From: Taklimakanibacter deserti
GTDB taxonomy: Bacteria; Pseudomonadota; Alphaproteobacteria; Rhizobiales; Aestuariivirgaceae
Length of the DNA: 64,000 bases
Reading direction: 5' to 3'
NCBI GenBank assembly: GCA_003574785.1
Contig: QORU01000008.1
Coordinates: 186,001-250,000 of the forward strand
This document shows, piece by piece, positions 7,465 through 15,346 of the stretch. The position numbers and the translations under genes are program-made. The first letter of the stretch is position 1. Each line of letters begins with the position of its first letter. The notes under the pieces were generated by a model. The model worked only from the letters and a program-made list of their open reading frames with translations. It did not search any database and was not told the origin of the DNA.

Positions 7465-9876
7465 TTACAACCTCATCACCCGCAGCCGCAGCGCATTGCC
7501 GATCACACTCACCGACGACAGCGCCATGGCGGCCGCCGCGATCACCGGTGACAGCAATAGGCCCAAGGCCGGATAGAGCACGCCCGCCGCGACCGGGACG
7601 CCCGCCGCATTGTAGATGAAAGCGAAGAGCAGGTTCTGGCGGATATTGCGCATCGTCGCCTGGCTGAGCTGGCGCGCATGGGCGATGCCCATGAGATCGC
7701 CCTTGAGCAAGGTGACGCCGGCGCTTTCGATGGCGACGTCGGTGCCCTTGCCCATGGCGATGCCGATATCGGCGGCGGCAAGTGCGGGCGCATCATTGAC
7801 GCCGTCGCCCGCCATGGCGACGACCAAGCCTTCGCTTTGCAGGCGCTTGACGACCTTTGCCTTTTGGTCGGGCAGGATGTCGGCCTCGATCTCGCTGATG
7901 CCGAGCTTCTGCGCCACCGCTTGCGCCGTGGTGCGATTGTCGCCGGTCAGCATGACGATGCGCAAGCCGGCCTCCCGCAAGGTCTTGAGCGCCTCCGGTG
8001 TCGTCGCCTTGACCGGATCGGCAATGGCGATGAGGCCTGCGGCCTTGCGATCGATGCCCGCGAAGATGACCGTGGCGCCTTCTTGGCGCAGAGCGTCGGC
8101 TTGATTCGCGAGAGATGCCGCATCGATCCCTTCCGAGGTGAGGAAGTTGGCATTGCCGAGCACGACCTTCTTGCCGTCGACCGTGCCCTTGGCGCCCTTG
8201 CCGGTGGGCGAGTCGAAATCCGAAACCTTCGGCAGCGTGAGCTTCTTCTCTTCCGCCGCGGCGACGATGGCAGCTCCCAGCGGATGTTCGGAAGCGCGCT
8301 CGACACCGGCCGCGAGCCGCAAAAGCTCGCTCTCATTCATGCCCGCCGCCGCCACGATGCGCGTGACTTTGGGCTTGCCTTCGGTGAGCGTTCCGGTCTT
8401 GTCGAAGATGAGCACTTGCGCCTTCTCCAGCCGTTCCAGCGCCTCGGCATTCTTGATCAATATGCCGTTCTCGGCACCCTTGCCGACGCCGACCATGATC
8501 GACATGGGTGTCGCGAGGCCGAGCGCGCAGGGGCAGGCGATGATGAGGACCGAAACGGCGGCGAGCAGGGCAAAGGAGAAACGCGGCTCCGGGCCCATCA
8601 GCATCCAGGCCGCGAAAGCGATCACTGCAATGGCGATGACGAGCGGCACGAACCATCCGGAGACCTGGTCGGCGAGCCGTTGGATGGGTGCGCGCGAGCG
8701 CTGCGCCTCCGCCACCATCTGCACGATGCGCGCCAGCATCGTCTCGCGCCCGACCTTGACGGCCCTTATGGTGAGAGCGCCGCTCTGGTTGAGCGTGCCG
8801 CCCGTCACCTGGGCGCCGACCGCCTTTGTGACCGGCATGGACTCGCCGGTGATCATCGATTCATCGACCGATGAGCGTCCGTCGATGACCTCGCCATCGA
8901 CCGGCACCTTCTCACCCGGCCGCACGCGCAGGGTGTCGCCCGCCTGGACGAGATCGAGCGCCACTTCCTCTTCGCTGCCATCGGAACTCAGGCGGCGCGC
9001 CGTCTTGGGTGCCAAGCCGAGTAGCGCCTTGATCGCGCCCGAGGTTTGGTCGCGCGCCTTGAGCTCGAGCACTTGTCCCAAGAGGACGAGCACGGTGATG
9101 ACGGCGGCGGCCTCGAAATAGACCGGCATGCTGCCGTCATGGTTGCGCAAAGATTCGGGGAACACGGCAGGGAACGCCGCGGCGATCACGCTATAGGTCC
9201 AGGCGACGCCGGTGCCCATGGCGATGAGAGTGAACATATTGAGCTGCCGCGTGACGAGCGAGCGCCAGCCGCGCTCGAAGAAGGGCAGGCCCGCCCACAG
9301 GACGACCGGTGTCGCGAAGGCGAGCTGCAGCCAGTTGGACAGGTTCTGCGGGACGGCATGCATGAGCGCCGGGAAGAAATGCGTGCCCATTTCAAGGATG
9401 ACGACCGGAACGGTGAGGACGAGGCCGATCCAGAAGCGCCGCTTCATGTCGGCGAGCTCGGGATTAGGCCCGCTGTCGGCGGTGGCGATCTCGGGCTCGA
9501 GCGCCATGCCGCAGATCGGGCAGGAGCCGGGGCCGACCTGGCGGATCTCCGGATGCATCGGGCAGGTATAGATGGCGGCGGGATCGGCCGGGGCCTCGGC
9601 CTTTTGTGGCGCCAGATAACGTTCGGGGTCAGCTTCGAATTTCGTCTTGCAGCCGGCCGAGCAGAAATAGAAGGCTTCGCCGTGATGGGTCGTCTTGTGC
9701 TTGGCCGTCTCCGGATTGACGTTCATCCCGCAGACCGGGTCCTTCACCGTATGGGCCGCCGCGCTTGCCGGCGCTTTGTGGCCCGAACAGCATGAATGCG
9801 CTGACCCATGCTGCGCGTGCTCATGATGAGCGTGGCCGTGATGGGTGTGGGCGCCGTGGTCTTCTTTCTTGGTCAC
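7465..9876 (-). CDS. copA: Copper-translocating P-type ATPase (P1B), with YHS and heavy-metal-binding N-terminus
   Basis: This 803-residue inner-membrane Cu(I) exporter has a His-rich leader (residues 4-30, [15 protein letters not shown]), a YHS domain ([20 protein letters not shown], about 45-90), and an HMBD-type zinc-ribbon-like region (YTCPMHPEI...[10 protein letters not shown], about 103-130). The membrane CPC motif ([13 protein letters not shown], about 447), phosphorylation site DKTGT (about 490) and hinge GDGVNDAPA (about 690) are intact. No CxxC ferredoxin-like HMA domain is present. Divergent from csoR, sharing two copper-repressor operators, which fits copper-induced expression. 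Confidence 0.95.
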   Translation of the reverse strand: MTKKEDHGAHTHHGHAHHEHAQHGSAHSCCSGHKAPASAAAHTVKDPVCGMNVNPETAKHKTTHHGEAFYFCSAGCKTKFEADPERYLAPQKAEAPADPAAIYTCPMHPEIRQVGPGSCPICGMALEPEIATADSGPNPELADMKRRFWIGLVLTVPVVILEMGTHFFPALMHAVPQNLSNWLQLAFATPVVLWAGLPFFERGWRSLVTRQLNMFTLIAMGTGVAWTYSVIAAAFPAVFPESLRNHDGSMPVYFEAAAVITVLVLLGQVLELKARDQTSGAIKALLGLAPKTARRLSSDGSEEEVALDLVQAGDTLRVRPGEKVPVDGEVIDGRSSVDESMITGESMPVTKAVGAQVTGGTLNQSGALTIRAVKVGRETMLARIVQMVAEAQRSRAPIQRLADQVSGWFVPLVIAIAVIAFAAWMLMGPEPRFSFALLAAVSVLIIACPCALGLATPMSIMVGVGKGAENGILIKNAEALERLEKAQVLIFDKTGTLTEGKPKVTRIVAAAGMNESELLRLAAGVERASEHPLGAAIVAAAEEKKLTLPKVSDFDSPTGKGAKGTVDGKKVVLGNANFLTSEGIDAASLANQADALRQEGATVIFAGIDRKAAGLIAIADPVKATTPEALKTLREAGLRIVMLTGDNRTTAQAVAQKLGISEIEADILPDQKAKVVKRLQSEGLVVAMAGDGVNDAPALAAADIGIAMGKGTDVAIESAGVTLLKGDLMGIAHARQLSQATMRNIRQNLLFAFIYNAAGVPVAAGVLYPALGLLLSPVIAAAAMALSSVSVIGNALRLRVMRL

Positions 9877-9893
9877 GATGGGCTCCGGTATAG

Positions 9894-9944
9894 ATACCCC
9901 ACTAGGGTATATTCAGGCTTGCTCTATATACCCCCATAGGGTAT
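9894..9944. promoter_or_regulatory. Two CsoR operators in the copA-csoR divergent region
   Basis: Two copies of ATACCC-N5-GGGTAT lie at 9894-9910 (spacer CACTA) and 9928-9944 (spacer CCATA), 34 bases apart, about three helical turns. This is the known CsoR-type operator consensus. The second copy ends where the upstream candidate start codon of csoR begins, so repressor binding would block both promoters and the csoR start. The whole copA-csoR gap is only about 70 bases. Confidence 0.85.
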
Positions 9945-10229
9945 ATGGCAAGCATGAAAACCGAAACCAAGCAATCCTGTTTGAAGCGGCTGGGACGGAT
10001 CGAAGGTCAGGTGCGCGGTGTCGCGCGCATGGTCGAGGACGACCGCTACTGCATCGACGTGATGACCCAGATCTCGGCCATTCGCGCAGCGCTCAAGCGG
10101 GTCGAGGAAGAGGTGCTCAAGGATCACGTCGCCCATTGCGTCGAGCATGCGATCGTGTCGGGCAAGAAGGACGAGCAACGCAAGAAGATCGCCGAGCTGA
10201 TGGATGTTCTGGGAAGGCTGCAGAATTGA
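9945..10229 (+). CDS. csoR: Copper-sensing transcriptional repressor, CsoR/FrmR/RcnR family
   Basis: This 94-residue all-helical DNA-binding repressor keeps the Cu(I) ligand pattern of CsoR: Cys in DDRYCIDV and His-x3-Cys in DHVAHCVEH, together with the conserved RLGRIEGQVRGV helix. It is expected to dissociate from its operators when it binds Cu(I), releasing copA and itself. The ATG at 9945 directly abuts an operator; an ATG at 9954 is an alternative, and neither has a strong ribosome site. The stop overlaps a TTG that opens the next, interrupted reading frame. Confidence 0.9.
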   Translation: MASMKTETKQSCLKRLGRIEGQVRGVARMVEDDRYCIDVMTQISAIRAALKRVEEEVLKDHVAHCVEHAIVSGKKDEQRKKIAELMDVLGRLQN

Positions 10230-10798
10230 CCTTGGCGCCGGGGGATATCGAGCTTCTTGTGACGACGGCTCGCGAAAGCTACGTCCGACAGTTTATTGCC
10301 TTTGCAAAGAACCAGCAAAGCAAGTGCCACCGAGGCGCAGCAGAGGTGAAAATGGAGATCGGAGGCACGTCCGGCTTTTTTGAAGATCTCTGTTGTGCGG
10401 ACTTCGTCATGAACGACGATCAGGTGCGTGTGGTCGAGCTTGCCCCCGATGACGAACTTTCTTTCGATCCGGTAGAGGGCAAGTACGGTTCTGTATCGCT
10501 TCGGGTTCGCAACCTACAATGGGACGACGTAGTTCTTCGTCACGACCTGGGCGAGTTGCCACACGCTCAGTTGAAGCGCTGGTTCGAACGCTGATTTGAT
10601 CTCGATGACAGCCGATACGAGGAGAGCGCCGAGATATTGCGCATTGTGCACTCGCTTCTCGTCGAGCCCGGCCTGCTCAGCATCGATTTCGGTACCGCGG
10701 AGCCGGCAGCATTCTGGGAAATTCTTGATTTGCTCAAGAACGCCGGTGCTTCGTCGATCGATATCAGTTGCTCCCGCGCCAAGACCGAACTGAACTAG
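10226..10798 (+). pseudogene. Unknown gene interrupted by an in-frame TGA
   Basis: A frame beginning with TTG at 10226 (overlapping the csoR stop; GTG at 10259 is an alternative) reads 123 codons to a TGA at 10592-10594. It then continues in the same frame, without other stops, to TAG at 10796-10798. The second part (FDLDDSRYEESAEILRIVHS, then a segment with SIDFGTAEPAAFWEILDLL) has protein-like composition and no start codon of its own at the break. The two halves together (about 190 codons) look like one gene carrying a nonsense mutation. I do not recognise the family. Alternatives are two independent short genes or TGA readthrough; no selenocysteine hairpin was recognised. Confidence 0.55.
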
Positions 10799-11029
10799 GG
10801 GAAATCCAAGCCGGGTAGAGGAGCACGACTGCTGCGGTTGACATCCTGACGTCGCGCGTCTTGACATCGTGGTCGCAAGCGTGAGAGTTGGGAAATATCA
10901 GAATGGAGAAAGTGAGCCCGTCACCGGACGCGGTTGCCCATCGAAAAGGCGGGCAATTCCCTGCTCCGGGCGCTCTTGGAAAGCTAAATCTTTGATATTG
11001 CTGGGACCGGCAATTTTTCTTCGAAAATT

Positions 11030-11069
11030 CCCTGATAATCCCTGTTAATCCCTGATATTCGCTGTTCTC
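11030..11069. repeat. 10-bp tandem repeat, CCCTGWTAAT type
   Basis: CCCTGATAAT, CCCTGTTAAT and CCCTGATATT, then a decayed CGCTGTTCTC, follow each other head to tail with exactly 10-base periodicity. They lie just beyond the 3' end of the MocR gene. Similar 'ATCCCTGTTAATCCCTG' stretches occur in other rhizobial genomes. The 286-base gap 10799-11084 holds no gene I can support. Confidence 0.6.
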
Positions 11070-11084
11070 CCCGACGGGGGATCC

Positions 11085-12476
11085 TCAGGCCATGGTGTGG
11101 CAATCTTCGACCGGGCACTTGTCGATCAGCACCCGCAGTTTCTCGAACGCATCGCGCACCGCCTCTTGCGACGGCGCCGGTCCGAAACAGGCGCGGATGG
11201 CATTCTGCTGCACCGAAGGGTCCATGGCGAAGGCCGTGCCCGGCGTCACCTTGATGCCGGCGGAAAGGGCGGCCGCGGCGAAATCGCTCGGCCGCCAGTA
11301 GCGCGGCAGCGTGATCCAGGCGAACATCGAGCCCGGCTGGCAGCTGACCGGCACGCCTTTCAGATGCTCGAGCGCCGCCTGGCGGCGCAGAGCCAGCTCC
11401 TTGCGGATGGCATTGAGCGCGCGGTCGGCGACGCCGGTCTCGACCCAGCGGCGCGAGAGCTCGGCCGAAAGTCCATTCGGCCTTCCGCCGATGATCATCT
11501 GCTGCCGGTTGAGCGCCTCGGTGGCGCCGGGCGGCGGCGCCAGGAAGGCCATGCGCAGGCCCGGCGCCGTCGTCTTCGACAGGCTGGTGATGTAATACGT
11601 GCGCTCCGGCGCCAGCGACTGGATGGTGACCGGCGGATCATCGGCGAGGAGCCGGAAGACGTCGTCTTCGATGATGGTGAGGTCATAGCGCCGGGCGATC
11701 TCGGCGATGGCGTGCCGGCGCTCTTCGGAAAGCGTGACCGTCGTCGGATTCTGCAGCGTCGGCACGAGATAGACGAGGCGCGCTTCGCCGCGCTTGGCGA
11801 AATGCTCGAGCGAATCGGGTGTGATGCCTTCCGCGTCGTTCTGCAAAGTGCGCATCTGCAGGCCGAATTGCCGCGTGATCGGCTGCATGGTCGGATAGGT
11901 CAGGGGTTCGATGAGGATCCGCTCGCCGGGCGTCGTGATCGTCGAGAAGATGGAAATGAGCGAAGCCTGGGCGCCGGCGCTCACCACCACCTGGTCGGGG
12001 GTGACATCGATGTCACACTTCTTAAGCCATTGGGCGCCCGCCTCGCGATGCGGCGCGAAGCCTTGGGCGGACGGATAGTCGAGGAGATCGGCCCAGCCCG
12101 GATCACGGGCGATGTCGCGCAAGGCGGCTTCGAAATCGGCTGACTGCGCGACGCGCGGCGGTGCTGACATCTGCATGTCGAGGAGTCCGGGCTCGACACC
12201 GCTCGAGATGCTTTGGGCGGCGGCGTAATTGGGCCGCGGATCGCGCAGATAGCTGCCGCGGCCGACTTCGCCGGAAAGCAGTCCGCGTTTCGAGGCTTCC
12301 TGATAGGCGCGGGTGACGGTGCCAATGGTGACACCGAGCTTCCAGGCGAGCTCGCGCTGCGGTGGCAATCGATCCCCGGCCTTGAGCTTTCCGAGTGTCA
12401 GATCTGCGGCGATCGCATCGGCGATCGCGACATAACGGGGCTTGTCGGAGGCGAGAGTAGGGATCCAATTTGTCAT
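11085..12476 (-). CDS. MocR-type regulator: GntR winged helix fused to class I aminotransferase domain
   Basis: The 463-residue protein has an N-terminal GntR winged helix (about residues 12-75: GDRLPPQRELAWKLGVTIGT) followed by an aminotransferase-like domain with the PLP-lysine region YITSLSKTTAPGLRMAF and the SAGAQASL and DDVFRLLADDP motifs. MocR proteins are PLP-binding transcription factors, usually controlling a neighbouring gene. Start at 12476 (MTNWIPTLASDKP) is preferred over one 60 bases upstream because that extension is not family-like. Here the divergent neighbour is a DUF1127 gene. The start codon lies inside a TTGTCA-TGG-TGACAA palindrome, pointing to autoregulation. Confidence 0.9.
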   Translation of the reverse strand: MTNWIPTLASDKPRYVAIADAIAADLTLGKLKAGDRLPPQRELAWKLGVTIGTVTRAYQEASKRGLLSGEVGRGSYLRDPRPNYAAAQSISSGVEPGLLDMQMSAPPRVAQSADFEAALRDIARDPGWADLLDYPSAQGFAPHREAGAQWLKKCDIDVTPDQVVVSAGAQASLISIFSTITTPGERILIEPLTYPTMQPITRQFGLQMRTLQNDAEGITPDSLEHFAKRGEARLVYLVPTLQNPTTVTLSEERRHAIAEIARRYDLTIIEDDVFRLLADDPPVTIQSLAPERTYYITSLSKTTAPGLRMAFLAPPPGATEALNRQQMIIGGRPNGLSAELSRRWVETGVADRALNAIRKELALRRQAALEHLKGVPVSCQPGSMFAWITLPRYWRPSDFAAAALSAGIKVTPGTAFAMDPSVQQNAIRACFGPAPSQEAVRDAFEKLRVLIDKCPVEDCHTMA

Positions 12477-12598
12477 GGTGACAATATTCCATTTGACGGT
12501 GACAATGGGGACATTGTATAACAACAACCATTGCAATTGGCAAGTTAATTGTTACCAGATTGAGACAATGGATACAATTCCTTGTGACTGCAATTGTC
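12470..12598. promoter_or_regulatory. Cluster of ATTGT/ACAAT half-sites between mocR-type gene and DUF1127 gene
   Basis: The perfect inverted repeat TTGTCA-TGG-TGACAA (12470-12484) covers the MocR start codon. ACAAT-N6-ATTGT follows at 12502-12517, and further ACAAT or ATTGT half-sites run to CAATTGTCAG at about 12591-12600. The region is far richer in A+T than the flanking genes. Repeated half-sites of one sequence are typical of MocR binding regions, although the actual site is not proven. Confidence 0.5.
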
Positions 12599-12683
12599 AG
12601 CAGGAATGACACTGCTGACACAATCGGGTCGACCCCCGTCGTATCCTTTTGACTGTCCGAAACCCGTTCGATTGAGGTGTGCC

Positions 12684-12938
12684 ATGCGCGATTATATCCT
12701 GACCCAGGCTGCAAGCGTCGATAGAACCTTCACGTTTCCCGCCCTGAACCGGATCGTAGCGAATTGGCGCAAGCGCCGGCAGCTGCGCCAGCTCGAGCAA
12801 CTCGACGATCATGTCCTCATGGATATCGGCCTGACGCGCGACGAGCTGATCCGCGTGCAGCGATCCCCACTGGGCGTCGATCCCCTGACCGAATTGCTCG
12901 GGGCCAAGCCTGCGACCCGTGGCCTGCGCCACAAGTAA
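12684..12938 (+). CDS. Small DUF1127 protein
   Basis: The 84-residue basic protein carries the DUF1127 helix-turn core (IVANWRKRRQLRQLEQLDDH, then VLMDIGLTRDELIRV, residues about 28-62). DUF1127 proteins are small cytosolic proteins of alphaproteobacteria, some linked to RNA handling and to phosphate or carbon metabolism. Those studied are about 47 residues (YjiS-like); this one has longer ends. It begins MRDYILTQ, nearly identical to MRDYVLSR of the second DUF1127 protein at 30147, so the two are paralogs. Like that one it is divergent from a DNA-binding regulator and followed by a strong terminator. Confidence 0.85.
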   Translation: MRDYILTQAASVDRTFTFPALNRIVANWRKRRQLRQLEQLDDHVLMDIGLTRDELIRVQRSPLGVDPLTELLGAKPATRGLRHK

Positions 12939-13060
12939 GTTTCTGAGCTTCTCGTCCTCCCCCTGCGCGGTCTACCCCACCGCGTGACCTGCAGCCTGGC
13001 CTCCCCGGTTTGAGCGAAGCCGGATCCGGAGGTCAGGCCGTTCTTCCCCAGACAAACTCA

Positions 13061-13090
13061 TCCCGGAAGCTCATGTTTCCGGGATTTTTT
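13061..13090 (+). terminator. Intrinsic terminator after the DUF1127 gene
   Basis: Stem CCCGGAA (13062-13068) pairs with TTCCGGG (13077-13083) and is followed by six T residues. It lies inside the last codons of the convergent MarR gene, whose stop is at 13071, so the terminator and the end of that coding sequence share DNA. Confidence 0.75.
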
Positions 13091-13583
13091 GTCGATTTGC
13101 CGCTTCCGCTGAGTGCTGAGCAGACTGTATCAGCCGATCCCGCAGCAGCTGCACTTTCTGGTTAAGCTCGATCATCTGGGGCATCGTAAAACCGGAGCGG
13201 CGGAGCAATGTATCGGTCAGGCAGCCTGTCCTCGCATGAAGCTCCTTTCCCTTCGAGGTCAGGAAAACCTCGACAAGGCGCTCATCGTTCTTGCTTCGCC
13301 GCCGTGACAGAAATCCGGCCTTTTCCAAACGCTGGACGGCAGGGGTGATCGTGCTCGGTTCGAGGCCAAGGCGTTCTGCGATTCCCGATACGCTCAAGCC
13401 ATCCTGCTCCCACAGCGCGCTCAGCGCCAGATACTGCGTATAAGTGACCCCCAGGTCATCCAGCATGGGCTTATAGGCGCGATTGATCGCGATGGCCGCC
13501 GAATAGATCGAGAAGCAGACTTGGCTATCAAGCGGGAGCGTGGGTGGGTTTTCCGACATGGGAATATCTGTACTTTTTTGCAT
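13071..13583 (-). CDS. MarR-family transcriptional regulator
   Basis: The 170-residue protein has the MarR winged-helix core: YTQYLALSALWEQDGLSVSG, then IAERLGLEPSTITPAVQRLE and the wing SRRRSKNDERLVEVFLT. The OhrR-like N-terminus QVCFSIYSAA contains a Cys at the position of the OhrR peroxide-sensing Cys, so redox sensing is plausible but unproven. It is divergent from an alpha/beta hydrolase, and palindromic sites in the shared gap suggest that it represses both. The start could be 13583 (GAGGA directly upstream, unusually close) or 13559 (MSENPP). Confidence 0.85.
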   Translation of the reverse strand: MQKSTDIPMSENPPTLPLDSQVCFSIYSAAIAINRAYKPMLDDLGVTYTQYLALSALWEQDGLSVSGIAERLGLEPSTITPAVQRLEKAGFLSRRRSKNDERLVEVFLTSKGKELHARTGCLTDTLLRRSGFTMPQMIELNQKVQLLRDRLIQSAQHSAEAANRQKIPET

Positions 13584-13668
13584 TCCTCGGAGTATCTTAT
13601 CACAAAAATCATTATTGCGATAAAAACTTCTGGACAGGCGTCATGACATGCAGTAGAAATTAGATATC

Positions 13669-13685
13669 GCGATAATGATTATCGC
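13669..13685. promoter_or_regulatory. MarR operator candidate, perfect 17-bp palindrome
   Basis: GCGATAAT-G-ATTATCGC is a perfect palindrome 20 bases before the hydrolase start. A related half-site, ATTATTGCGATAA, lies at about 13610-13624 near the MarR start, and TATCGCGATA overlaps the left end of the palindrome. Repetition of ATTATCGC on both sides of the gap fits one repressor acting on both promoters. Confidence 0.7.
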
Positions 13686-13705
13686 AAAAAGAGAGGAACT
13701 ACCAA

Positions 13706-14389
13706 ATGACCAAGAACATCGTCCTCGTCCATGGCGGCTTCGTTGACGGCTCGGGTTGGAAGGGCGTCTACGATATCCTCAAAAACAAGGGCTACAATGT
13801 TGCGATCGTACAGAACCCGACCATCTCGCTCGCTGACGATGTCGCGGTGACCAGGCGCGCCATCGCCCAGCTGGGCGGGCCTGTCGTACTTGTGGGCCAT
13901 TCCTATGGCGGGGTCGTCGTGAGTGAAGCGGGTACCGACGAGAATGTAAGATCCCTCGTCTACATCGCGGCATTTGCGCCGGACAAAGGCGAGTCGGTCT
14001 CGACCCTGATCGCCAATCCCCCGGCTGGCGCCCCGGTTCCGCCGATCCTGCCGCCGGTGGACGGCTTCTTGTTCCTCGACAAGAGCAAGTTCGCCGCGTC
14101 CTTCGCCGCCGACGTCGATGGCGAAACGGCCGCTTTGATGGCCGACTCTCAGGTGCCGTGGGGAGTTGAGGCGCTTGCAGGCGCCGTCAGCGAGCCGGCT
14201 TGGAAGAGCAAGCCCAGCTTCTATCTCGTGGCGTCCGATGATCGCATGATCCCGCCGCCAGCGCAGCGCAAGATGGCGGAACGTGCAAATGCGCAAGTGA
14301 TCGAAGTTCCCGGCAGCCACGCCATTTATGTCTCGAATCCGAAAGCGGTGGCTGACCTGATCGAGAAGGCAGCGGCGAGCACGAAGTGA
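13706..14389 (+). CDS. Alpha/beta hydrolase (esterase/EstC-like)
   Basis: The 227-residue cytosolic hydrolase has an oxyanion-hole segment VLVHGGFVDGSGW at residues 6-18, the nucleophile elbow GHSYGG (64-69, Ser66), an acid residue in ASDDRMIPPP (about 178) and a catalytic His in PGSHAIYVSNP (about 205). This is the salicylate-esterase/hydroxynitrile-lyase-like subgroup of small hydrolases often found beside MarR or TetR regulators. The natural substrate is unknown. AGAGAGGAA before the start is a good ribosome site. Likely induced when the divergent MarR protein is inactivated. Confidence 0.85.
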   Translation: MTKNIVLVHGGFVDGSGWKGVYDILKNKGYNVAIVQNPTISLADDVAVTRRAIAQLGGPVVLVGHSYGGVVVSEAGTDENVRSLVYIAAFAPDKGESVSTLIANPPAGAPVPPILPPVDGFLFLDKSKFAASFAADVDGETAALMADSQVPWGVEALAGAVSEPAWKSKPSFYLVASDDRMIPPPAQRKMAERANAQVIEVPGSHAIYVSNPKAVADLIEKAAASTK

Positions 14390-14485
14390 TCCGTCGAATG
14401 GAAGTCGGAGCATTGGCCGGGACAACCGATTATGTCCCGGCCCAAACCTTGATGAGTCAAACGCGATGAAGCTTCCGACGGTCCG

Positions 14486-15213
14486 TCAGTTGCCGAGGAA
14501 ATAGGTGATCGTCGTGACGACGCGCACGTTCTTGTCGATCTGCTTTTCCGGCCGGTCATTGGGGATGTCGACCGCGGCCTTCACTTCGATGATGCCCTGA
14601 TTGGCGGACTGGATGTCGCCGACCTTGGCGCCCGATTCTTGCGCGAACTTCTCCGCCGCCTCGCGCGCCCGCTTGGTCGCTTCCGTCAGCATCTCGCCCT
14701 TGAGGTCGGCGATCTTGGTGAAGACGAAGGAGGGGCCCGCATTGTAGGCATCGGAGGAGAAGACGACGCCCGATTTAAGGAGATCGCCCACCGCGCGCGA
14801 CGAATCGGCGAGCTTCTGCACATCGCTCGACTTCACCAGGATGTCCTCGGTCAGGACGAAGCGGGTGGTCTCGGGCGTCGCTTGCGCATTGTAGCCCGCC
14901 ATGCGGTCCTCGACCTGGATGTTCTGCACCCCATAGTCCGTATCGGCGAAGCCCCGGCCCTTGAGGAAGCTTTTCACCGCGTTTTCGCTGGTTTCGAGCG
15001 CCGAGCGGGCCGCTTCGAGCGTCGGACCCGTCGCCACGAACCGGATCGGCCAGAAGCCGAGATCGGCCTTGACGTCCCGCTCCGACAGGCCCTTGACGGT
15101 GAGGTCCGGAAGCCGAGCCGGCTTTTGACGAGGGATTCGCCGGCGAGAAAGCCGCCCGAAGCCACGCCGAGGCCGACCAGCCCGCCGGCGATAACCCTGG
15201 AAAATGCTGTCAT
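14486..15213 (-). pseudogene. SIMPL-domain (DUF541) periplasmic protein with a one-base frameshift
   Basis: The N-terminus from ATG 15213 reads MTAFSRVIAGGLVGLGVASG (signal anchor), then GFLAGESLVKSRLGFRT. At about 15103-15107 the frame shifts: the adjacent frame continues as LTVKGLSERDVKADLGFWPI and then RFVATGPTLEAARSALETSE to a normal SIMPL C-terminus ending VRVVTTITYFLGN. Reading CGGACC(C)CTCACC with one extra C would restore one 243-codon frame. SIMPL proteins are outer-membrane or periplasmic proteins of unclear function. Either a true loss-of-function deletion or a sequencing error; both halves otherwise look under coding constraint. Confidence 0.75.
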
Positions 15214-15346
15214 TTTTGCGGTGCTCCGGGATGAAGTGCGGCGGTCAGGGGTGCACATCTGGTATGTGCCAATTCCGCGCCCTGGCGCATTTCCTCGAAC
15301 CCCGCCTTTCTGCTAGTTTCCGCGCACCGTAACCGAGGAGCCTCTC

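Noticed and set aside
10595..10798. Second half of the interrupted gene taken as an independent gene
   Set aside because: No ATG in this frame; only a GTG deep inside. The continuous frame with the first half fits one broken gene better.
10226..10798. Selenocysteine or programmed readthrough at the TGA
   Set aside because: No SECIS-like hairpin was recognised directly after the TGA and the family is unknown, so a plain nonsense mutation is simpler.
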